Assembly (NCBI RefSeq): GCF_015689175.1
Contig: NZ_CP065047.1
Span: forward strand, 2,542,001-2,606,000
DNA from: Mycobacterium kubicae
GTDB lineage: Bacteria > Actinomycetota > Actinomycetes > Mycobacteriales > Mycobacteriaceae
Reading direction: 5' to 3'
DNA: 64,000 nucleotides
The notes below the pieces were generated by a model, which did no database searches, was not told where the DNA came from, and saw only the letters and a program-made list of their open reading frames with translations. Shown piece by piece: positions 1 through 8,535 of the stretch; the first letter of the stretch is position 1, and each line of letters begins with the position of its first letter. The position numbers and the translations under genes were made by a program.

Positions 1-491
1 GCCTGGTGCACATCTCCGAGCTGGCCGAGCGCCACGTCGAGGTGCCCGACCAGGTGGTTGCCGTCGGCGACGACGCCATGGTCAAGGTCATCGACATCGA
101 CCTGGAGCGGCGCCGAATCTCGTTGTCGCTCAAGCAGGCCAACGAGGACTACACCGACGAGTTCGACCCGGCGAAGTACGGCATGGCCGACAGCTACGAC
201 GAGCAGGGCAACTACATCTTCCCCGAGGGCTTCGACGCCGAAACCAACGAGTGGATGGAAGGTTTCGACGCCCAGCGCAACGAGTGGGAGGCCCGGTACG
301 CCGAGGCCGAGCGCCGGCACAAGATGCACACCGCGCAGATGGAGAAGTTCGCGGCTGCCGAAGCCGCCGGCCACGGCGGCGGCGACCAGTCGTCGTCCAG
401 CAGCTCCTCGTCGGAGAAGAGCGCCGGCGGTTCGCTGGCCAGCGACGCGCAGTTGGCCGCCCTGCGGGAAAAGCTCGCCGGCAGCGCGTAA
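1..491 (+). CDS. rpsA: 30S ribosomal protein S1, C-terminal part (5' end outside window)
   Basis: The reading frame is open from position 3 and ends at TAA 489-491, so only the last 162 or so residues are present. The first residues complete the final S1 RNA-binding (OB-fold) domain (VHISELAERHVEVPDQVV, then LERRRISLSLKQA), a typical end of an S1 repeat. The rest is the acidic, low-complexity mycobacterial S1 tail with a serine run (residues SSSSSSSSEKS). S1 helps mRNA binding at the 30S subunit and in mycobacteria has been linked to trans-translation. It lies 12 bp upstream of coaE, the same order as Rv1630-Rv1631 in M. tuberculosis, which supports the identity. Confidence 0.95.
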   Translation, partial: LVHISELAERHVEVPDQVVAVGDDAMVKVIDIDLERRRISLSLKQANEDYTDEFDPAKYGMADSYDEQGNYIFPEGFDAETNEWMEGFDAQRNEWEARYAEAERRHKMHTAQMEKFAAAEAAGHGGGDQSSSSSSSSEKSAGGSLASDAQLAALREKLAGSA

Positions 492-503
492 TCCGGTCAG
501 CGG

Positions 504-1718
504 ATGCTGCGGATCGGGCTCACCGGTGGCATTGGCGCCGGGAAATCGGCGCTGTCCGCCACGTTCTCGCAGCGCGGCGGGATCATCGTCGACGGCGATG
601 TGATAGCCCGCGAGGTAGTCGAGCCAGGCACCGAGGGATTGGCGTCACTCGTCGACGCCTTCGGTGAGGACATCTTGCGCCCGGACGGGGCCTTGGACCG
701 ACCGGCGTTGGCTGCCAAGGCGTTTCGCGACGACGAAGCGCGCGCGAAGCTCAACGGCATCGTCCACCCGCTGGTCGGGAAGCGGCGAGCGGAGATCATC
801 GCCGCGGTGTCCCAGGATGCGGTTGTGGTCGAGGACATCCCGCTGCTGGTGGAATCGGGGATGGCGCCGCTGTTTCCGTTGGTGGTCATCGTGCACGCCG
901 ATGTGGAACTGCGGGTGAAGCGCCTGGTCGAGCAGCGTGGTATGTCCGAAGAGGACGCGCGGGCCCGGATCGCCGCCCAGGCCACGGATGATCAGCGCCG
1001 CGCCGTCGCCGACATCTGGATGGACAATTCGGGTAGCCCAGAGTCGTTGGCCGACCGTGCCCGTGACGTCTGGGACAACCGGATACTTCCGTTCGCGCAC
1101 AACCTCAGCGCGCGCCAGTACGCCCGTGCCCCCGTACGGTTGGTGCCGGCCCATCCCACTTGGGCCGACCAGGCGCGCCGCATCGTCAACCGGCTGAAAA
1201 CCGCATGCGGTCACCGCGCAGTGCGGATCGACCACATCGGGTCGACCGCCGTTCCTGACTTCGACGCCAAGGATGTCATCGATATCCAAATCACCGTCGA
1301 GTCACTGGATGTGGCCGACGAACTGGTCGAACCGTTGCTGGCCGCCGGCTACCCGCGCCTCGAGCACATCATGCAGGATGCCGCCCAGGTCGACCTGCGC
1401 AGCACAACAACGCATTACGATCACAGCGTCAATACGTCGTTGTGGGACAAGCGACTTCACGCCTCCGCGGATCCCGGCCGGCCGACTAACGTGCATATCC
1501 GCGCATTGGGGCGGCCCAATCAGCAATTCGCCCTCCTCTTCGTCGACTGGCTCAAGGCCAACCCGGAGGCGCGCGCCAACTACGCCCAGGTGAAACGGGC
1601 GGCAGCGGATGGCGCCGACGGCGACATCGTCCGTTACGTCACCGCGAAGGAGCCGTGGTTCACCGAGGCCTACCGGCGGGCGTGGGAGTGGGCCGACGCC
1701 ACCGGCTGGACGCCCTGA
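504..1718 (+). CDS. coaE: dephospho-CoA kinase fused to a GrpB/UPF0157 domain
   Basis: 404 residues. The N-terminal half is CoaE, catalysing the last step of coenzyme A synthesis (ATP-dependent phosphorylation of dephospho-CoA). The P-loop is visible at the start (LTGGIGAGKSA, about residues 6-16), followed by the DGD and HPLV motifs of the family. From about residue 205 the protein continues as a GrpB/UPF0157 domain (DHIGSTAVPDFDAKDVIDIQ), a nucleotidyltransferase-like fold of unclear role. The two-domain architecture and length (Rv1631 is about 407 aa) are normal for mycobacteria. The start ATG at 504 follows the rpsA stop by 12 bp, so it probably belongs to the same transcript. The next gene starts 4 bp after the stop. 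Confidence 0.95.
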   Translation: MLRIGLTGGIGAGKSALSATFSQRGGIIVDGDVIAREVVEPGTEGLASLVDAFGEDILRPDGALDRPALAAKAFRDDEARAKLNGIVHPLVGKRRAEIIAAVSQDAVVVEDIPLLVESGMAPLFPLVVIVHADVELRVKRLVEQRGMSEEDARARIAAQATDDQRRAVADIWMDNSGSPESLADRARDVWDNRILPFAHNLSARQYARAPVRLVPAHPTWADQARRIVNRLKTACGHRAVRIDHIGSTAVPDFDAKDVIDIQITVESLDVADELVEPLLAAGYPRLEHIMQDAAQVDLRSTTTHYDHSVNTSLWDKRLHASADPGRPTNVHIRALGRPNQQFALLFVDWLKANPEARANYAQVKRAAADGADGDIVRYVTAKEPWFTEAYRRAWEWADATGWTP

Positions 1719-1722
1719 ATCC

Positions 1723-2697
1723 ATGCCTTTCGTCACCGACATCCTCGGACCCCGGCGACCTGTCGGTGACGAAACACCACCGCTGGTAGTGGGGCGGCGG
1801 CGACGCACCAGCACCATCGACACCCATCCGGACGAACACCGGGGCTCCGTGGTGGATCTACGCGCTCGTGACGCGGTGGGGGCCGGCGCTGGCGGCGTCG
1901 AGGTGGTGGGCGAAATCCGCATCAGCGCACACCTGAGTGATCAGGTCATCGATGACATCAGTTCGGCGCCGAAGGTGAGCGGTCTGGGCGCACTGCGGGG
2001 CAGCCGTGTCGGCCCAGGATTTCGATCGAAGGTCAGCAAGTTGCTCCCCGAGGAGGTGCAGCGGGCAAGCCTGCTGCACCTCCTGCTGGACGACTGGGTC
2101 GGTGCGGCGCTGGTGTCGGGATATGCGACTCAGTACGCGGCGATCGTCTCGGGCACCGAGCAGAAGCTGCCCGCGGGCGTCGCTGATCGGATCACCGGAA
2201 TCTGCGCGGGTTTCGCGCCGCAGGCATCGTTGATCGGGTATGCCCGGCGCCACGAAATGATTCCGACGGGCCGCGGGCCGCAGGCGCCGACGCTGCACGG
2301 ACTTCATGAGGTGGAACCGCTTCGGGCGCACGGGATGCGCAGGTTCCGCCGGCTCGATATGTGGCCGGCTGCACCGGGTTTGGTGGACTTCGACGCGCAC
2401 TTTCGCGATTCGCACATGGACGACGACCTCGTCGAGACGATCGTGCACGAGTACACGGTCGCCGGCACGGTCGATGAGGCCACGCGAACCGTTCAATCGG
2501 TGCGTGCCGAGGTGCGGGTGCTGCCGTGGCAGGAATGCCCCGGCGCCATCGGAAGTGCCGCGCGCATCCAGGGCATGTCGCTCGCCGAATTACGCGACCG
2601 AGTTCGCGGTGAATTCGTCGGCACCAGTACGTGTACGCATCTCAATGACACGTTGCGGGCGATCGCGGACTTGGACGCCCTGCTCAATCTTCGATGA
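1723..2697 (+). CDS. DUF2889 family protein
   Basis: 324 residues from ATG 1723. The middle and C-terminal parts look like DUF2889 (RRRRTSTIDTHPDEHRG near residue 27, then VEVVGEIRISAHLSDQVIDD and a long segment ending in LNDTLRAIADLDALLNLR). The family has no established biochemical role; members often occur beside lipid, steroid or CoA-linked genes. No signal peptide or membrane segment is visible. The first 25 residues are encoded across a strong hairpin, so the real start could be a later codon such as the GTG in LVVGRRRR. The gene overlaps the convergent TetR gene by 14 bp. I know of no counterpart at this place in M. tuberculosis. Confidence 0.7.
   Translation: MPFVTDILGPRRPVGDETPPLVVGRRRRTSTIDTHPDEHRGSVVDLRARDAVGAGAGGVEVVGEIRISAHLSDQVIDDISSAPKVSGLGALRGSRVGPGFRSKVSKLLPEEVQRASLLHLLLDDWVGAALVSGYATQYAAIVSGTEQKLPAGVADRITGICAGFAPQASLIGYARRHEMIPTGRGPQAPTLHGLHEVEPLRAHGMRRFRRLDMWPAAPGLVDFDAHFRDSHMDDDLVETIVHEYTVAGTVDEATRTVQSVRAEVRVLPWQECPGAIGSAARIQGMSLAELRDRVRGEFVGTSTCTHLNDTLRAIADLDALLNLR
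1731..1771. repeat. perfect 11-bp inverted repeat (stem-loop) just after coaE
   Basis: CGTCACCGACA (1731-1741) and TGTCGGTGACG (1761-1771) are exact reverse complements separated by 19 nt. The hairpin starts 12 bp after the coaE stop and lies within the first codons of the DUF2889 ORF. No U-tract follows. It could be a U-less terminator for coaE, an mRNA structure at the start of the next gene, or chance. Confidence 0.5.
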
Positions 2698-3370
2698 GAG
2701 GCGAGGTTGTGCGGCTCAGGTAGCCGGAAAGTAGCACGACGATCTCGTCTTCGACTTCGTCGAAGTCCGACGGATCGTCTGACGTGACCAGTCGGTGCAC
2801 CAGCGACTCGATGGTGGCGACCACGACTTGCGCGTGTAATCGGCTGGTGGGCCGCACATCAGGATGCTGCTGGAGTAACCGTGCGGCCATATCCACACTG
2901 AACAGTTCCAATTGGTGCAGTCGATCAAGGAACTGCGGTGCCCGCGGCGCCTCTTCGAACAGCACGCGGTGCAGTCGCGGGTTGTCCCGATGGTTGTCGA
3001 TGGTGGCGCGCACGAACATCCGCAGCAGGTCATCGAGTCGCTCCGGCAGACCGATAGACAGGCGCTCGCCGAGCAACTGAGCTCCCGCTTCCACATGTGC
3101 GTCCATCAGCGCCCGCAGCACGGCATCTTTGTTCGGGAAGTACTGATACAGCGATCCGATCGACACCCTGGCCCGCTCGGCGATGCGGTTAGTGGTCCCC
3201 GCCGCGTAGCCGTATTCGGCGAAAACCTGAGCGGCCGAAGCCAAGATGCGCTGCCTGGTTTCGGCGGCCCGCACCTGTTTGGGCTGCTTGCGCTCGCGAA
3301 ATCGGTCCGTAGGGGCGATGGCGCGTCTCCTGAGCAAAAGCGAGTAGTCATCCGGCACTGAGGCCGTCAA
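2684..3370 (-). CDS. TetR/AcrR family transcriptional regulator
   Basis: About 228 residues. An N-terminal TetR helix-turn-helix is clear (RQRILASAAQVFAEYGYAAG, then TTNRIAERARVSIGSLYQYF, about residues 40-80), followed by an all-helical ligand-binding domain (RATIDNHRDNPRLHRVLFEE). The YQYFPNKDAVL signature is typical. The frame opens at TTG 3370; a GTG four codons on (3358) is an alternative, and neither has a convincing ribosome site. It is divergent from the SRPBCC gene with only 34 bp between them, so it probably regulates itself and that gene. The ligand is unknown. Confidence 0.85.
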   Translation of the reverse strand: MTASVPDDYSLLLRRRAIAPTDRFRERKQPKQVRAAETRQRILASAAQVFAEYGYAAGTTNRIAERARVSIGSLYQYFPNKDAVLRALMDAHVEAGAQLLGERLSIGLPERLDDLLRMFVRATIDNHRDNPRLHRVLFEEAPRAPQFLDRLHQLELFSVDMAARLLQQHPDVRPTSRLHAQVVVATIESLVHRLVTSDDPSDFDEVEDEIVVLLSGYLSRTTSPLIED

Positions 3371-3404
3371 GATTTAGGGAGCTTAACGTCCGAAGGAGCC
3401 AGCC

Positions 3405-3902
3405 GTGCGCACCGTTCACGTGGAAACCATCCTGCCGACCAGCTCCGACCGGGTCTGGTCGGCAATGTTGTCCCCGGCGACCTTCCTCTACGTCTGCAAG
3501 GGTCTGTTCGGCTTTCCCGCGTTGGCCGGGCGCACCGAAGCGCTACGTCTGGGTGAGCGGGGCACCGGATGGCTTTTTGCGTTCCACGTCATTCCCGCGT
3601 ATCGGCACACGATCGAGGTGGTGGAGGTTGATGAGGCGAGCGGGACGATCCGCACCCGGGAACACGGCGGCGTCCTGAAGGCGTGGAATCACACTCTGCA
3701 TGTCGAACCGCTTGGGCACGAGTCCTGCCGCTACAGCGACACCGTCGACATCGACGCCGGAATGATGACGGGCGCCGTGGTCGCGCTTGCGAGCAAGATA
3801 TACCGCTACCGGCAGCGGCGCTGGCGGAAACTGGTGCATCGGCATATGACACCGCAACTGCCGCAGACCAATTCGGTCGATCAACGCCGGACCACCTGGT
3901 AA
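3405..3902 (+). CDS. SRPBCC (START/Bet v1-like) ligand-binding family protein
   Basis: 165 residues from GTG 3405, preceded by AGGAG at a good distance (3394-3398). The start RTVHVETILPTSSDRVWSAM is typical of SRPBCC proteins, where the first strand leads into the helix beginning at the W of DRVW; the later part (IRTREHGGVLKAWNHTLHVE) fits the long curved sheet. Such proteins bind hydrophobic ligands in a cavity; the ligand here is unknown. It is divergent from a TetR gene 34 bp away, which suggests ligand-controlled expression. The 3' end overlaps the convergent DHFR-like gene by 22 bp. Confidence 0.75.
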   Translation: MRTVHVETILPTSSDRVWSAMLSPATFLYVCKGLFGFPALAGRTEALRLGERGTGWLFAFHVIPAYRHTIEVVEVDEASGTIRTREHGGVLKAWNHTLHVEPLGHESCRYSDTVDIDAGMMTGAVVALASKIYRYRQRRWRKLVHRHMTPQLPQTNSVDQRRTTW

Positions 3903-4531
3903 CGCAGGTGGGCCACGCCCGGCGCCTCGAGCACCCGAACGAGTTCGAGTTCGGGCTCACCGGGGGCGAAGCCGTCGAGCAGCCGTTCACCAGAACCGAG
4001 AAGCACCGGGTTCACTTGCAGGTCGATCTCGTCGACGAGTCCGGCCGCAATAGCTTGCCGCCCGCAGGAGGCGCCGCCGGCAATGGAGATGGGCCGGTCG
4101 CCGGCGACGGCCTGCGCCTGAGCATGTGCGGATCGGATGCCGTCGGTGACGAAATGAAATGTGGTGCCGCCCCCCATGGTTATCGGGTCACGCGCATAGT
4201 GGGTGAGAACGAAGACCGGACACCGGTAGGGCGGGACGTCACCCCACCATCCCCGCCAGTCCGAGTCTCCCCACTCACCACGGATGGGGCCGAACATGTT
4301 GCGGCCCATGATGGTTGCGCCCATCCCGTCCATCATGTCCGACACCACCTGCCGGTTGACCGGATGATCCTTGGTGGGACCGAGGTGCCACTGGTGCAGA
4401 GCACGGCCGCCGATGCCGAGCGGCTCATCAAGGCTTTGATGCGGGCCCGCGACGTAGCCGTCCGCGGAGATCGACATCGACAGATTCGTTTTGTTCACGA
4501 CGGTTAGACCGCGCAAGTCTTGATAACTCAT
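3881..4531 (-). CDS. dihydrofolate reductase family protein (RibD C-terminal-like)
   Basis: 216 residues if started at ATG 4531. The pattern is that of the DHFR/RibD-C superfamily of NADPH-dependent reductases: an opening strand LSMSISADGYVAGP, MGRNMFGP, VFVLTHYARDP and the cofactor-loop segment ISIAGGASCGRQAIAAGLVD, ending in strands around VNPVLLGSGERLLDG. These paralogues are usually not the folate enzyme, and the substrate is unknown. No ribosome site precedes ATG 4531; a GTG at VNKTNLSMS (about 11 codons later) may be the true start. It sits 22 bp downstream of the DUF402 gene on the same strand and probably shares its transcript. Confidence 0.8.
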   Translation of the reverse strand: MSYQDLRGLTVVNKTNLSMSISADGYVAGPHQSLDEPLGIGGRALHQWHLGPTKDHPVNRQVVSDMMDGMGATIMGRNMFGPIRGEWGDSDWRGWWGDVPPYRCPVFVLTHYARDPITMGGGTTFHFVTDGIRSAHAQAQAVAGDRPISIAGGASCGRQAIAAGLVDEIDLQVNPVLLGSGERLLDGFAPGEPELELVRVLEAPGVAHLRYQVVRR

Positions 4532-4553
4532 CGGGTGAGGATCGCGACGGAAA

Positions 4554-5033
4554 CTATCTCCCCCCGCGCCACGTGAGCTGCATGCCGTCGCCGGCCAGCC
4601 ACCGGTTCAGGTCATAGCCGTTGCCGGCCAGCCCAGCGACGGCGGCGGTGGCCCGTCGCACCGCCCGCTCGGCGACGTCGACGCTGAGCAAGCCATGGCG
4701 GACGGCCTCGAAGAGTTCGTCCACATCGACCAGCGCGACGTCGCGTCCGGTGCGCACCTCGATGTCCAGGTAGTGATCTTCGGATTGCCACACTGCGGCG
4801 CCGGCAGTGTATTCACCGACATCGAGGTAGTAGTCCTGGTCTCGCTCGTACCCAGCGTTGAAGTGAAACACCGTGGCGCGCAGGCCAAGTGACGGCAGCA
4901 GCCACGACTCGAGGTAGTGGAATTGCGCGCGCCCGGGCGTGGGCCGGGCCAAATAGAGCCCCCACGGTTGGACGACATAGTCGTCGACGGCCCGCACGAT
5001 GCCCTTCGGATCGGTGTTCGTGCGGGCGATCAA
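4554..5033 (-). CDS. DUF402 family protein (Rv1632c-like)
   Basis: 159 residues from the first usual start, TTG 5033. The protein is a DUF402 member: ARTNTDPKGIVRAVDDY, FHYLESWLLPSLGLRATVFH and QDYYLDVGEY are characteristic. DUF402 is a small beta-barrel fold, with some members acting as nucleotide phosphatases or nucleases; this one is uncharacterised. The reading frame stays open upstream of TTG and reads HPPKRETFDL, which from memory is a common mycobacterial N-terminus for this family, so the real start is probably about ten codons earlier. The only candidate there is an ATC at 5061-5063 (see findings). The position between coaE and uvrB matches Rv1632c. Confidence 0.75.
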   Translation of the reverse strand: MIARTNTDPKGIVRAVDDYVVQPWGLYLARPTPGRAQFHYLESWLLPSLGLRATVFHFNAGYERDQDYYLDVGEYTAGAAVWQSEDHYLDIEVRTGRDVALVDVDELFEAVRHGLLSVDVAERAVRRATAAVAGLAGNGYDLNRWLAGDGMQLTWRGGR

Positions 5034-5062
5034 ATCGAATGTCTCGCGTTTGGGGGGATGGA

Positions 5063-5075
5063 TAGGCTCACTCTA
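5063..5075. promoter_or_regulatory. overlapping divergent -10 elements for DUF402 and SDR genes
   Basis: On the plus strand TAGGCT (5063-5068) fits the mycobacterial TANNNT -10 for the SDR gene. On the minus strand TAGAGT (5075-5070) fits a -10 for the DUF402 gene, and lies six bases before an in-frame ATC. No clear -35 is visible for either. Sequence match only. Confidence 0.35.
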
Positions 5076-5168
5076 ACGGCCGCGCGACGGGAGAGTCCCG
5101 GTCAGTCATCCCACCACAGCGGAGAAAGGCGGCGCCATGTTGAGGTCAGTTCGGGCGGGCGAGCAACT

Positions 5169-5915
5169 GTGAGCGACCTCAGCGGAAAGACAGCCCTCAT
5201 CACCGGGGGAAACTCGGGTATTGGACTGGCAGCCGCGCAACGGTTAGCCGCCGCAGGCGCCCACGTGGTCCTGACCGGCCGTAATCAGCAGACCATCGAC
5301 GCCGCGGTGGCTTCGATCGGTGACCGAGCGACGGGCATCCGCGCTGACGTGGCCAACCCGGACGACTTGGCGGCCGTAGCCGAAGCCGTCAAGTCCCGCG
5401 GACAAGGCCTCGACGTGATCTTCGCCAATGCCGGCGGCGGTGAATTCGCGGCTTTGGGCGAGATTTCCGTCGAACACTTCACCTCCACGTTCATGACCAA
5501 CGTGGGGGGAACGCTGTTCACCGTGCAAGCGATGCTGCCACTGCTCAATCGAGGCTCATCGATTGTGCTGACCGGTTCAACCGCGGCCTATAACGGCACC
5601 CCGGCATTCAGCGTCTACGCGGCGACCAAGGCTGCGATTCGCTCGTTCGGGCGGACGTGGGCCGCCGAGCTGGTCGGCCGCGAGATCCGCGTCAACACCA
5701 TCGTCCCGGGACCGGTCGAGACGCCGGGACTTTTGGGTCTGGCACCGGCGGACCGAGAGCAGGAGCTCAGGGAGAGCCAAGCGGCCGCGGTCCCCATGGG
5801 ACGTCTCGGCAGGCCCGAGGAGGTCGCTGCGGCGGTGCTGTTCCTCGCCTCCGACGAGAGCAGCTTCATGACTGGCAGCGAAATCTTCGTCGACGGCGGC
5901 GCCGAACAGATCTAG
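5169..5915 (+). CDS. short-chain dehydrogenase/reductase (SDR), classical type
   Basis: 248 residues from GTG 5169 (VSDLSGKTALITGG). The classical SDR landmarks are present: NAD(P)-binding TGGNSGIG at residues 12-19, FANAGGG near residue 90, the active-site Tyr150 and Lys154 in YAATK, and VPGPVETPG after the catalytic helix. It ends with the usual FMTGSEIFVDGGAEQI. It reduces or oxidises a carbonyl/alcohol of unknown identity. The GTG start has only a weak ribosome site, but the fold begins right after it. It is convergent with the ABC exporter gene, 10 bp apart. Confidence 0.88.
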   Translation: MSDLSGKTALITGGNSGIGLAAAQRLAAAGAHVVLTGRNQQTIDAAVASIGDRATGIRADVANPDDLAAVAEAVKSRGQGLDVIFANAGGGEFAALGEISVEHFTSTFMTNVGGTLFTVQAMLPLLNRGSSIVLTGSTAAYNGTPAFSVYAATKAAIRSFGRTWAAELVGREIRVNTIVPGPVETPGLLGLAPADREQELRESQAAAVPMGRLGRPEEVAAAVLFLASDESSFMTGSEIFVDGGAEQI

Positions 5916-5925
5916 GCAGCCCTGC

Positions 5926-8535
5926 CTATCGACGCAACCGAATCTTCCACCTGACGAACGTCGCGTAGAACAACGACAGTGCGCCCAGCATCCCCATATC
6001 GATGAGCCAGCCCTTCGAGGTGTGCTCCCAGAACCGGTCTTGGGACACCAGCGTGCCGGGCACCAGGTGGCGCAAATCGACTGTCGACGCCGCCGCGGCG
6101 TAGCCCCACCGCGCTGGCATCGAAAACGACAGCTGGTCCAGCCCGAGCCGGCCTGTCACCGGCACCATCCCGCCGCACAACACCAGTTGCGCCATGACCG
6201 TCACCACGAACAGCGGCATGATCTGCTCGCTGGAGCGCACCAGCGAGGAAATCGCCAGACCCAGCACGGCGGAGGCGACGCACGTCGCGGCGACGGTGAA
6301 AAACAGTTCCACGGAGGCACTGGTCGTCGAGTGTCCCAGCAGCACCGCGCCCCGCGTCGGCGCGCTCTTACCGATCACCACGATGGCGGTGACAATCGCC
6401 GACTGCACAATGGCGAAGCCGCAGAACACCGCCGTTTTCGCCAGCAGATATGCCGTCGTGGACAGCCCGACCGCCTGCTCGCGCTGGAAGATGGCCCGTT
6501 CGCCGACCAGGTCACGGATCGTCAGCGCCGTTCCCATGAACGCCGCGGCCGGTAGCAGCAGCGCCAGGATCTGCGCAGCCTCGTCGGGCGTCCCGGCGTT
6601 CGGGCCGGGGGCGTGAAACCCGTTGCTGCCCGGCACTGTCAGGGAGAGCGAACCCAGGATGAACGGCAACACCGCGAGAAAGATGAAGTACGCACGGTCG
6701 GCAATCACCAGGCGAACCTGCCGTCGGGCCACCGTCGATATCTGGCGCCGCACGCTGGTGTGCACGGGTTCCCCGAGTTCGCCCGGCTCCTCGTCGTCGC
6801 GGGCCGGTGCGAGTTTCTGCGGTCGCTTCTCGGCCTCGGTCTGGGCCACGAACCGCCGGTTGGCCTCTTCGGGGTCCGCGCCGACTTTGGTGAAGATCTT
6901 CGCCCAGTTGGTGGTGCCCATCGCGTCGCCGATCTGGTCGGGCGAACCGCAGTAGGCGGTCTTGCCGCCCGGCGCCACCAACAGCAGCTGATCGCAGGTG
7001 TCGAGGTAGGACAGCATGTGCGTCACCACGATCACCACCCGACCGGCGTCGGCCAACTGGCGCAGCATCATCATGACCTGATAGTCCAGGGCCGGGTCGA
7101 GTCCTGATGTCGGCTCGTCGAGGATCAACAACGAAGGGCCGGTGAGTAATTCGAGCGCCACCGAAGCGCGTTTACGCTGCCCGCCGGACAATTTGTCGAC
7201 GCGGGTGTCGGCGTGCTTGGTCAGGTCGAGTTCTCCGAGCACCCGCGCGACCACCTTGGCCCGGTCGGCCTTGCTGGTATCGGGCGGCAGTCGCAACTCG
7301 GCCGCGTAGCTTAACGCCTGGTTCACCGTCAACTGCCGGTGCACGACGTCGTCTTGGGGGACGATGCCGATCCTGCTGCGCAGCGACGCGTACTCCGCGT
7401 GGATGTCGTGGCCCTCGAAGCTGACCGACCCCGAGGTAGGGCGGGCGTACCCGGCAATCAGCCGGGCCAGGGTGCTCTTGCCCGCGCCCGAACCGCCGAT
7501 GACGGCGGTCAGGGTGCCGGGCCGTGCAGTCAGCGAGATGTTGTCGAGCAGTTGTTTGCCGTTGTCGACGACGTACTTGACGTTGCGCACCTCCAAGCCG
7601 CCGGTGCGGGTCGCAGATTCACTGCGCGGCACCAACGTTCCCTTGCTGAAGACCAAGTCGACGTTGCCGATGGTGACCACGTCGCCGTCGCTCAAGATGG
7701 CCGAGCCCACCCGGGTGCCGTTGACGAACGTCCCGTTGATGCTGCGGTCCTGGATCTCGGTGCCCAACGGCGTCGTCTGCAGCGTCGCGTGCTGGCGGGA
7801 GGCCAACACGTCGGAGACGACGATGTCGTTGTCCGCAGCGCGACCGATGGTGGCCGAACCGGTCGTCTTGGTCGGCCCGGCGGACCGTTGGGTGAGGATC
7901 TTCACAAATCTGGTCGCCAGATTGGAGACATCGGCCGACTTGGCGTCGACCAGGGTGAACTCGGCCGGCGGTGTCTCGATGTTGACCGAGGTCGCTTCTT
8001 CCGGCGGCATCACTCGTGCTGCGGGTGCGGGTGGCCGTTGCGGGCGCCGCGGGGGCGGCGGCGGGGGCGGTTTGGGCCGACCGGGCGGGGGACCACCGTG
8101 CGGGCGCTGCGGCGGTGCCGGTGGCGGTGGGGGTGGCGGCGTCACCGACCAAGCCAGCGTCGGCGGTCCGCTGTCGTGCATGGATCTGGCCTTGACCGCG
8201 TGCGGTGGCCGGCTCGCTTGTCCGCGTTGAGGTCCGATCTGGAAGGTCAGCCGCGGACCGGCGGGGTTGCCGACGTGGATGCTTTGCCCGTCGTGGATGT
8301 CGACGACGGGCATGCGGTAGCCGTTGACGTAGGTCCCGTTCAGGGAGCCGTTGTCAATGGCCAGCCAGCGGCCCTGGTCGAAGCGAAGTATCAAGTGGGC
8401 GCGAGAGATGCGCGGATCTGGGATACGCAGGTCGGCGTGCAGGTCACGTCCGATGACCACCTCGTAACCGGCCTCAAAGGAGACTTGGGACCCGTTATGT
8501 CGGATGGTCAGCGCAGGCGGGGCTGGTCGACTCAC
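5926..8535 (-). CDS. FHA-FHA-ABC exporter with ABC-2 membrane domain (Rv1747-like)
   Basis: About 869 residues from GTG 8535 (VSRPAPPALTIRHNG); the frame opens a little earlier at 8613. Order of domains: FHA1 (GRDLHADLRI, SRAH, DNGSLNGTYVNG), a proline-rich linker, FHA2 (GRAADNDIVV, SRQH, DRSINGTFVNG), an ABC ATPase (Walker A GGSGAGKST, signature LSGGQRKRAS, Walker B SLLILDEPTSGLDP, switch His in VTH), and an ABC-2 membrane domain with about six helices. This is the architecture of Rv1747, an exporter regulated by phosphothreonine binding and linked to phosphatidylinositol mannosides. The FHA domains bind phosphothreonine deposited by a Ser/Thr kinase; a PknF-like kinase gene lies divergently 298 bp away. 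In M. tuberculosis the Rv1746-Rv1747 pair is elsewhere and codirectional. Confidence 0.88.
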   Translation of the reverse strand: MSRPAPPALTIRHNGSQVSFEAGYEVVIGRDLHADLRIPDPRISRAHLILRFDQGRWLAIDNGSLNGTYVNGYRMPVVDIHDGQSIHVGNPAGPRLTFQIGPQRGQASRPPHAVKARSMHDSGPPTLAWSVTPPPPPPPAPPQRPHGGPPPGRPKPPPPPPPRRPQRPPAPAARVMPPEEATSVNIETPPAEFTLVDAKSADVSNLATRFVKILTQRSAGPTKTTGSATIGRAADNDIVVSDVLASRQHATLQTTPLGTEIQDRSINGTFVNGTRVGSAILSDGDVVTIGNVDLVFSKGTLVPRSESATRTGGLEVRNVKYVVDNGKQLLDNISLTARPGTLTAVIGGSGAGKSTLARLIAGYARPTSGSVSFEGHDIHAEYASLRSRIGIVPQDDVVHRQLTVNQALSYAAELRLPPDTSKADRAKVVARVLGELDLTKHADTRVDKLSGGQRKRASVALELLTGPSLLILDEPTSGLDPALDYQVMMMLRQLADAGRVVIVVTHMLSYLDTCDQLLLVAPGGKTAYCGSPDQIGDAMGTTNWAKIFTKVGADPEEANRRFVAQTEAEKRPQKLAPARDDEEPGELGEPVHTSVRRQISTVARRQVRLVIADRAYFIFLAVLPFILGSLSLTVPGSNGFHAPGPNAGTPDEAAQILALLLPAAAFMGTALTIRDLVGERAIFQREQAVGLSTTAYLLAKTAVFCGFAIVQSAIVTAIVVIGKSAPTRGAVLLGHSTTSASVELFFTVAATCVASAVLGLAISSLVRSSEQIMPLFVVTVMAQLVLCGGMVPVTGRLGLDQLSFSMPARWGYAAAASTVDLRHLVPGTLVSQDRFWEHTSKGWLIDMGMLGALSLFYATFVRWKIRLRR

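Noticed and set aside
1764-1785. Third TTGTCRGTG-type damage promoter near 1761
   Set aside because: TGTCGGTGACG is present, but no TANNNT lies eight bases downstream; it is better explained as one arm of the hairpin.
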